Shown piece by piece: positions 1 to 5,098 of a stretch of DNA of 9,000 nucleotides (position 1 is its first letter; each line of letters begins with the position of its first letter). Where the stretch lies: NCBI RefSeq assembly GCF_036404855.1, contig NZ_DASWYS010000099.1:1-9000 (forward strand), given 5' to 3'. The DNA comes from Pelomonas sp036404855 (lineage in GTDB: Bacteria; Pseudomonadota; Gammaproteobacteria; Burkholderiales; Burkholderiaceae_C). The translations under genes and the position numbers were made by a program. A model generated the notes under the pieces. That model worked only from the letters and a program-made list of their open reading frames with translations, did no database searches and had not been told where the DNA came from.

Positions 1-2
1 AG

Positions 3-164
3 CCGCGCGACCATGAGTTCGAGGTTGACTGGGTCCTGCACGCCGCGAGCAAGACCGTCAGCCCCGCCGCCATGCAGGCCCGTGCCGCCCAACTGCGCAA
101 GCAGGGCGTGGCTCGGCGTGACACCGTGCCCGACGTGGGCCTGACCAGCGAATGCAACCTATGA
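3..164 (+). CDS. C-terminal fragment of an unidentified protein
   Basis: This is an open frame entering from the left edge and ending at TGA 162-164; 53 codons are visible. The tail is hydrophilic, begins PRDHEFEVDWVLHAASKT and ends VGLTSECNL. I see no membrane segment and no motif I can assign, so no function is given. Its stop codon overlaps the ATG of the GH18 gene as ATGA at 161-164, the usual sign of translational coupling. That makes it likely to be the preceding gene of the same operon. An enzyme or transport component of the same polysaccharide pathway is possible, but this is inference from position only. The frame is supported by strand, overlap and coding-like codon use rather than by homology. 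Confidence 0.6.
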   Translation, partial: PRDHEFEVDWVLHAASKTVSPAAMQARAAQLRKQGVARRDTVPDVGLTSECNL

Positions 165-1285
165 AGAAGCTCTGGATCGCCTCGCTCTTGTTGGCTGCCA
201 GCGTGGCGCGGGCGGCCCCGCCCATTGTCGGCACCTACATCCTGGCCGAGCGCGGCGTGGAGGTCGTCGAGCAGCTCAAGCCCGGCCGCGTCACGCACCT
301 GCTCTATGCCTTCCTGCTGATCTGCGGCGAGGGTCAGCGCAAGGAGGAGGCCGCGGCCTGCGCCGGCAAGCCGGCCTTCAGCATCGCACCGCATGCCGAC
401 CAGGACACGTTTTCCGGCGCCTTCCAGCGCCTGAAGGCGCGCGACCCCCGGGTGCAGGTGCTGGCCTCAGTGGGCGGCTGGGGCGGCTCCGACCCCTTCT
501 TCCATCTGGCCGCGACGACCGAGGGCCGCCAGGCCTTCGTGAAGTCCTCCACCGACTGGCTGCGCGCCCATCCGGGCTTCGACGGTCTGGACATCGACTG
601 GGAGCACCCCGGCTCCAATGGCTCGGCCAATGGCATCCCGCTGGGCAGCCCGGCCGATGGCGAGCGCTTCGTCGTGCTACTGCAAGAGCTGCGCGCGGGT
701 CTGGACGCGCTGGGGCGCGAGACGGGCAGGCGCTACGCGTTGACCACCGCGATTGCGACGACCAGGGAGCAGCTCGTGCGCATGCCGATGGGCCGTGCCG
801 CCGAGGCGCTGGACCTCGTCTTCATGATGACCTATGACTTCGCCGGCCCCTGGACGAAGCAGGCCGCCAACCACACGGCGCTTCGCAGCGCCAGGCCGGG
901 CCTGGACACCAGCCTCGAAGCCGCGGTCGCGAACTTGAAGCGCGAAGGCGTGCCCGCGTCCAAGCTCGTCGCGGGCGTGGCGATGTATGGCCGAGGTTTT
1001 GACGGCGTGAAGGCCGACGGCAGCTATGCCAGGCCCTGGCCCAACGAGGATGGCTCGGTGGCCTTCAAGGACATCGCGGCGCTGAAGGCGCAGGGCATGA
1101 CGCGCCGCTTCGACCAGCGCACGCAGTCCTGGGCGATGGTGGGTGGCGGGAAGTTCGTCGGCTACGACGATCCGCGCGCCGTGCGCGCCAAGGTGGCCTT
1201 CGCGAAGCGGCAGGGGCTGGCCGGCGTGTTCGCCTGGGAACTGAGCCAGGACAATGGCGAGATCCTGAACGCGATGCAGCCCTGA
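161..1285 (+). CDS. Secreted GH18 chitinase-family glycoside hydrolase
   Basis: Predicted to hydrolyse beta-1,4-linked N-acetylglucosamine chains by the substrate-assisted mechanism of glycoside hydrolase family 18. The 374-residue product starts with a Sec-type signal peptide (MKKLWIASLLLAASVARA, probable cleavage after residue 18). The TIM-barrel landmarks come in family order: SVGG at 103-106; the catalytic DxxDxDxE motif as DGLDIDWE at 141-148, with E148 the expected acid/base; MTYDF at 223-227; and the C-terminal barrel tryptophan in FAWELS (W359). No carbohydrate-binding module or linker is visible, so it is a compact single-domain enzyme, probably periplasmic or secreted. The start is set at 161 rather than an in-frame ATG at 152: ATG 161 overlaps the upstream stop as ATGA and gives a clean lysine-rich signal-peptide start. 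No strong ribosome binding site precedes either ATG. Chitin or chitooligosaccharide is the likely substrate, but other GH18 activities such as endo-N-acetylglucosaminidase cannot be excluded. Confidence 0.9.
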   Translation: MKKLWIASLLLAASVARAAPPIVGTYILAERGVEVVEQLKPGRVTHLLYAFLLICGEGQRKEEAAACAGKPAFSIAPHADQDTFSGAFQRLKARDPRVQVLASVGGWGGSDPFFHLAATTEGRQAFVKSSTDWLRAHPGFDGLDIDWEHPGSNGSANGIPLGSPADGERFVVLLQELRAGLDALGRETGRRYALTTAIATTREQLVRMPMGRAAEALDLVFMMTYDFAGPWTKQAANHTALRSARPGLDTSLEAAVANLKREGVPASKLVAGVAMYGRGFDGVKADGSYARPWPNEDGSVAFKDIAALKAQGMTRRFDQRTQSWAMVGGGKFVGYDDPRAVRAKVAFAKRQGLAGVFAWELSQDNGEILNAMQP

Positions 1286-1295
1286 AGTTCTGTAC

Positions 1296-2246
1296 ATGAA
1301 GCCGGTCGAGACGTGGTCGGCGGCTGATGCGCCGGAACTGAAAGAGCACCTGGAGCGGCATGCCGAGCCTGTGCTGCTGAAAGGCCTCGTGCGCGAGTGG
1401 CCGGCCGTGCAGGCGGGGCTTGAGACGCCGCTGGCCATCTGCGACTATCTTGCCCGTTTCGACCGCGGCGTCGAAGTCATGGCCACCAAGACGCGCGCCG
1501 CAGCCCGGGGCGTCATGGGCTACAACGAAGGCCTGACCGACTTCGCATTCGTCAAGGCGCGCATGCCGCTGCCGGAGTTCATGGCTCACCTGGCCGCCTA
1601 TCTGCCCGCGGACGCCGCGCCCGCCATCGCCGCGCAGTGCGCCAAGGTCAGCGACGTCATCCCGGGCTTTCTGGACGAGAATTGCCTGCATGTCCTGCCC
1701 GGCGCGGTGCCCAACTTCTGGCTGGGCAACGCGCTGACGGTGCCGGTGCATCACGACCATCCATACAACCTGGCCTGCGTGGTGGCCGGGCGGCGGCGCT
1801 TCACGCTGTTCGCGCCGGACCAGGTTGGCAACCTCTACATCGGCCCGCTGGAGCACACGCCGTCGGGCGCGCCCATCTCGGTCGTGCATCCCAACCCACC
1901 GGACTTCGAGCGCTACCCGCGCTACCGCGACGCGCTGGCGTCGGCCCGCGTCGCCGATCTGGAGCCGGGCGATGCGCTCTACATCCCGCCGCTTTGGTAC
2001 CACCAAGTCGAGGCGCTGGAGAAAGTGAACCTGCTCGTCAACTACTGGTGGCCGGTCGTGGGCGCCCGGGACCTGCCCACGCCGGCAGCGACGTTGATGC
2101 AGGCCATCCAGGTGCTGAACGCGCTGCCCCCTGACCAGCGCGACGCCTGGGCAGAGATGTTCGGGCACTACGTCGTGCAGCGTGAGCAGGAGCCCGACGC
2201 GCACATCCCCGAAGCATGGCGCGGCGCCCTGTCGCGTAGGGGCTGA
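1296..2246 (+). CDS. Cupin-like (JmjC/Cupin_8 type) protein, first copy
   Basis: A 316-residue cytoplasmic protein with no signal peptide, resembling the cupin-like domain family related to JmjC/FIH-type 2-oxoglutarate- and Fe(II)-dependent oxygenases. The N-terminal part carries the family's LLKGLVREWPA segment (about 27-37). The cupin core has an HxD pair (H152, D154 in VHHDHPYN), the AGRRRFTLF strand (164-172), and the distal histidine H236 in YIPPLWYHQVEAL. The expected iron-binding facial triad is therefore complete. Hydroxylation of a protein or small molecule is the family-level expectation; the actual substrate is unknown. The gene starts 10 bp after the GH18 stop, in the same direction, so it is probably co-transcribed. 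No convincing ribosome binding site lies before ATG 1296, which suggests coupling to upstream translation. The next gene encodes a paralogue. Confidence 0.85.
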   Translation: MKPVETWSAADAPELKEHLERHAEPVLLKGLVREWPAVQAGLETPLAICDYLARFDRGVEVMATKTRAAARGVMGYNEGLTDFAFVKARMPLPEFMAHLAAYLPADAAPAIAAQCAKVSDVIPGFLDENCLHVLPGAVPNFWLGNALTVPVHHDHPYNLACVVAGRRRFTLFAPDQVGNLYIGPLEHTPSGAPISVVHPNPPDFERYPRYRDALASARVADLEPGDALYIPPLWYHQVEALEKVNLLVNYWWPVVGARDLPTPAATLMQAIQVLNALPPDQRDAWAEMFGHYVVQREQEPDAHIPEAWRGALSRRG

Positions 2247-2249
2247 CGC

Positions 2250-2255
2250 AGGAGG
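2250..2255 (+). promoter_or_regulatory. Ribosome binding site that sets the start of the second cupin-like gene
   Basis: A perfect AGGAGG lies 7 nt before ATG 2263. The frame is open further upstream to an ATG at 2182, but that start lies inside the preceding gene and lacks such a site. An ATG at 2258 is out of frame. The choice of 2263 rests on this element and on alignment with the N-terminus of the paralogue. Confidence 0.8.
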
Positions 2256-2262
2256 CGATGGC

Positions 2263-3279
2263 ATGCGGCCGATGAAGGAGATCGAGGGCATCACGCGCGA
2301 GCGCTTCGAGCGCGAGGTCGTGCCGGCCTACCAGCCCGTGGTGATGCGCGGCCTTGTCGGGCATTGGCCGCTGGTGGCGCGGGGGCGGACGGGCCTGGAG
2401 GCCTGCCTGCAGTACCTGACGGACTTCGACAATGGCGAGCCGGTGGACGCCGTGCTGGCCAAGCCCGAGCCCACGCGTGCTTTCAGCTACAAGCCTGGCC
2501 TTGCCGGCTTCAACTTCATGCACGACAAGCGGCCCTATGCCGCGCTGTTCGAGCAACTCTGGCGCTACAGCCATTTCCCCGAGCCGCCCAGCCTGGCGGC
2601 TCAGAGCGCGCTGGTGTCGGCGGCCCTGCCGGGCCTGGAGCAGGCCAATGCCTGCCCGCTGCTGGACGCGGACGCGGCGCCGCGCATCTGGATAGGCAAC
2701 CGCGCCACCGTACCGGCACACTTCGACGACTCCCACAACATTGCGTGTGTGGCTGCGGGGCGGCGGCGCTTCACGCTGCTGCCGCCGGCCAGCGCGCCGC
2801 TGCTCTACCTCGGTCCGCCTGACTACGCACCCACGCCGGCGCCGATGTCGGTGGTGCCCGATCTTCATACTGCCGACCCAGTGCGCTTCCCGCGAGTCGC
2901 CGAGGCGTTGGCGCAGGCCTGGGTGGCCGAGCTGGAGCCGGGCGATGCGATCTACATCCCGCCGCTGTGGTTCCACCAGGTCGAGGCGCTGGCGCCGCAT
3001 CTCAACATCCTGATGAACTACTGGTGGCGTCCCGATGCGGCACCGGGTCGCCCCGACGACTTGCACCTCGCGGCCTTGCGCCTGGCCATGCTGGCGCTGC
3101 GCCACCTGCCCGACGGCGAGCGCGAGGGCTGGCGCGCGCTGTTTTCGCACTACGTATTCGGCGCGCGGGGCGAGGGGCTTGCACATATTCCCGAGACGCA
3201 GCGCCACCTGTACGGCGAGATCGATGCGGCGCAGGACGCGGTGATGCGCAAGGACCTCGCCGACCGGCTGAAGTTCTAA
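2263..3279 (+). CDS. Cupin-like (JmjC/Cupin_8 type) protein, second tandem copy
   Basis: A 338-residue paralogue of the preceding gene. Shared blocks are MRGLVGHWP (about 28-36), WIGNRATVPAHFDD (143-156), AGRRRFTL (165-172), the LEPGDAIYIPPLWFHQVEAL region (224-243) and NYWW (252-255). The iron-binding triad is intact: H153, D155 and distal H238. The two copies differ markedly between about residues 60 and 140, and this copy has a longer C-terminal tail, ending near DLADRLKF. It starts 16 bp after the first copy stops and has its own strong ribosome binding site. The family is thought to act as Fe(II)/2-oxoglutarate oxygenases. The divergence outside the core suggests a different substrate or partner rather than simple redundancy, but the function is undetermined. 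It is the last gene of the + strand group and converges on the halogenase. Confidence 0.85.
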   Translation: MRPMKEIEGITRERFEREVVPAYQPVVMRGLVGHWPLVARGRTGLEACLQYLTDFDNGEPVDAVLAKPEPTRAFSYKPGLAGFNFMHDKRPYAALFEQLWRYSHFPEPPSLAAQSALVSAALPGLEQANACPLLDADAAPRIWIGNRATVPAHFDDSHNIACVAAGRRRFTLLPPASAPLLYLGPPDYAPTPAPMSVVPDLHTADPVRFPRVAEALAQAWVAELEPGDAIYIPPLWFHQVEALAPHLNILMNYWWRPDAAPGRPDDLHLAALRLAMLALRHLPDGEREGWRALFSHYVFGARGEGLAHIPETQRHLYGEIDAAQDAVMRKDLADRLKF

Positions 3280-3286
3280 CGCGTTC

Positions 3287-3306
3287 GCGGGCGGCGCCCG
3301 CCATTT
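3287..3306. terminator. Weak terminator-like hairpin after the second cupin-like gene
   Basis: A perfect 6-bp GC stem (GCGGGC 3287-3292, GCCCGC 3296-3301) closes on a 3-nt loop. On the + strand it is followed by CATTT. It starts 8 nt after the stop of the + strand operon, in the 107-bp gap between two convergent genes (3280-3386). The T-run is short, so it may be a weak intrinsic terminator, and nothing equally good faces the halogenase. The rest of the gap shows no gene. Confidence 0.4.
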
Positions 3307-3386
3307 GCGCGCGCAGTGTCTGCAGGGCAGAGACAGCGGCCTTCCAGAGCGAGGCACGCCGTACTTTGCGCGACTGAGACGCAGTG

Positions 3387-4991
3387 TTACCAGAGATAGA
3401 GCTGCAATGTCTTGTCGCCCACGCGCGGCGGGATGTGGGCGAGCAGCTCCCGGTGGTCGGGGAAGTTCGTGGCGCAGCGTGATACGAAGTCGTCCACCGC
3501 CGCCAGATCGTGCCGGGCCTGGTGCCCCTTCGGTGCCTGCAGCTCGTCCGGAAAGATGCCCATGCCGGCCAGCAGTGCGTACCAGGACACGATGGGATAG
3601 CCCTGCCCGAAGTGGCCCGCCCTCAGGCCGGGGGCCAGCGGCTTGCGCGACATCCACGTCATCAGCACGCCCTGCAGCGATTCCGACAGGTGCATGTTCT
3701 CGGCATTGGCTCGCCAGTAGTCGGTGTCGGTGCGCGAGCTGGTCTTGTAGTGGGCAACGATGTAGTCGCGCGTGTTCTCGAAGCGAACGCGCATGGCCTC
3801 GTTGAAGGCGTCCTGCGCGGCAGGGCCGAGGTTGCCCTTCTCCAACAGCTCCACCAGCATGGCGGCGGTGCGTTGAACGAAAAGCAAGGCGGTGGCTTCC
3901 AGCGGTTCGATGAAGCCCTGCGACAGACCCACGGCGACGCAGTTGCGGCTCCACTGCCGGGCCATGCGGCCCACGCGCATCTTCAGGTGGCGGGCCGGAA
4001 CGTCGGCCTCAAGCAGGCCGAGGTGGGCGCGCAGTTCGGTCTCGGCCTGGTCCGCCGAGCAGTGGGCGCTGCTGTAGACATAGCCGTTGCCGTGGCGGTT
4101 GGTCAGCGGGATTTTCCAGGCCCAGCCATGGGGCAGCGCAGTGGAGACGGTCTGCGATTCGATGGGGCCTTCCAGCGGCGTGGGCATTGCGATGGCCGCG
4201 TCGTTGAAGAGGTTCTCGGCAAAGGGGATGAAGGGTGTTTGCAGCGTCTGGCCGATCAGCAGTGAGGCGAAGCCAGTGCAGTCGACGAAGAAGTCGGCGG
4301 CGAGCGTCTCGTCGTCGTCCAGCCGCAGGCAGGCGATGTCTCCGTGCTCGCCCAGTTGGACTTGCCGGACGTGTCGCTGCAGATGGACGACGCCGCGTGC
4401 CAGCGCCTGGGTGGCGAGGAACTGGCCCAGCAGCGTCGCGTCGAAGTGGTATCCGTGCCAGACGTCGAAGGGAAAGCCAGCTTGGGCCCGCGGTCCACGG
4501 GCCTGGCGGGCGAGTGCTGCCGAGACGAAGAAGCGGTCGGGGTGGGCGTGCACGTCTGCGCCGTCCAGCCGTGCATGCACGTTGTCGACGAACTGGTGCA
4601 TGGTCATGTTGTCCAGCATCGACGCAAAGGGGTGGAAGTAGCGTTCGAAGCCTGGTTTGGTGGACCACCTCTCGAAGGTGATGCCGCACTTGTAGGTGGC
4701 GTTGCAGGCGGGCATCCATTCCGACTCTTCGATGCCCAGCCCATCAAAGAAGCCGCGTAGCCATGGCGTCGAGCCCTCGCCTACGCCGATGATGCCGACC
4801 TGCGGGCTCTCCACCACCGTCACCTTCAGTCCCGGGCCGTAGGCGGTGGTTGCCAGCATCAGCGCGGTCATCCAGCCCGCCGTGCCCCCGCCGACAACGC
4901 AGACGTGTCGCACGGGGGGCGGTGCGGCGGTGGAACCGGCCAGCGGGCGCGCCGCGACTTGATGGTTGAAGATGGTGGCGGTGTCGGTCAT
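3387..4991 (-). CDS. Flavin-dependent 'tryptophan' halogenase-family protein
   Basis: A 534-residue FADH2-dependent halogenase-type protein. An N-terminal dinucleotide-binding GxGxxG is read as GGGTAG at 34-39. The region aligned by eye with the catalytic lysine of PrnA/RebH is ACNATYKCGITF, giving K101. The family signature WxWxIP is present as WAWKIP (290-295). The conserved glutamate block is IEPLEAT (361-367), with E365 the expected partner of the lysine. All hallmarks of an active enzyme are therefore kept. Such enzymes need a separate flavin reductase, and none is visible here. Related receptor-linked enzymes from Xanthomonas have been reported to halogenate, preferably brominate, indole-type compounds; the physiological substrate is unknown and need not be tryptophan. 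ATG 4991 is the best start, though it has no clear ribosome binding site and leaves 27 residues before the nucleotide-binding strand. A GTG at codon 27 (4911-4913) is an alternative. The frame also stays open far upstream through the receptor gene, which I regard as chance. Confidence 0.9.
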   Translation of the reverse strand: MTDTATIFNHQVAARPLAGSTAAPPPVRHVCVVGGGTAGWMTALMLATTAYGPGLKVTVVESPQVGIIGVGEGSTPWLRGFFDGLGIEESEWMPACNATYKCGITFERWSTKPGFERYFHPFASMLDNMTMHQFVDNVHARLDGADVHAHPDRFFVSAALARQARGPRAQAGFPFDVWHGYHFDATLLGQFLATQALARGVVHLQRHVRQVQLGEHGDIACLRLDDDETLAADFFVDCTGFASLLIGQTLQTPFIPFAENLFNDAAIAMPTPLEGPIESQTVSTALPHGWAWKIPLTNRHGNGYVYSSAHCSADQAETELRAHLGLLEADVPARHLKMRVGRMARQWSRNCVAVGLSQGFIEPLEATALLFVQRTAAMLVELLEKGNLGPAAQDAFNEAMRVRFENTRDYIVAHYKTSSRTDTDYWRANAENMHLSESLQGVLMTWMSRKPLAPGLRAGHFGQGYPIVSWYALLAGMGIFPDELQAPKGHQARHDLAAVDDFVSRCATNFPDHRELLAHIPPRVGDKTLQLYLW

Positions 4992-5009
4992 GGGCGCCTG
5001 CAATGGGAA

Positions 5010-5038
5010 AAGGGGAGCGCGCAGTGCACGCTCCCCTT
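5010..5038 (-). terminator. Hairpin between receptor and halogenase genes, attenuator/terminator-like
   Basis: A perfect 10-bp stem (AAGGGGAGCG at 5010-5019, CGCTCCCCTT at 5029-5038) encloses a 9-nt loop. Read on the - strand, the direction of transcription, the 3' arm runs into TTTT and then CCC, a short T-run typical of a weak or partial intrinsic terminator. It lies 60 nt after the receptor stop and 18 nt before the halogenase ATG. It could lower halogenase expression relative to the receptor, or protect the 3' end of the receptor message. The remaining intergenic sequence holds nothing else recognisable. Confidence 0.6.
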
Positions 5039-5098
5039 CGATTCTGGTGATCTGCGATGCTTGCCGGAACCCGTGGGTTCCAGCAGGACCGGTCGTCG

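Noticed and set aside
1065..2294. Minus-strand open frame (409 codons) antisense to the GH18 end and the first cupin-like gene
   Set aside because: High-GC antisense shadow with no domain. The + strand frames have clear catalytic motifs.
2038..3954. Long minus-strand open frame (638 codons) across the second cupin-like gene and the end of the halogenase
   Set aside because: It overlaps real genes on both strands, is rich in Arg/His/Ala/Gly typical of high-GC shadow frames, and has no recognisable domain.
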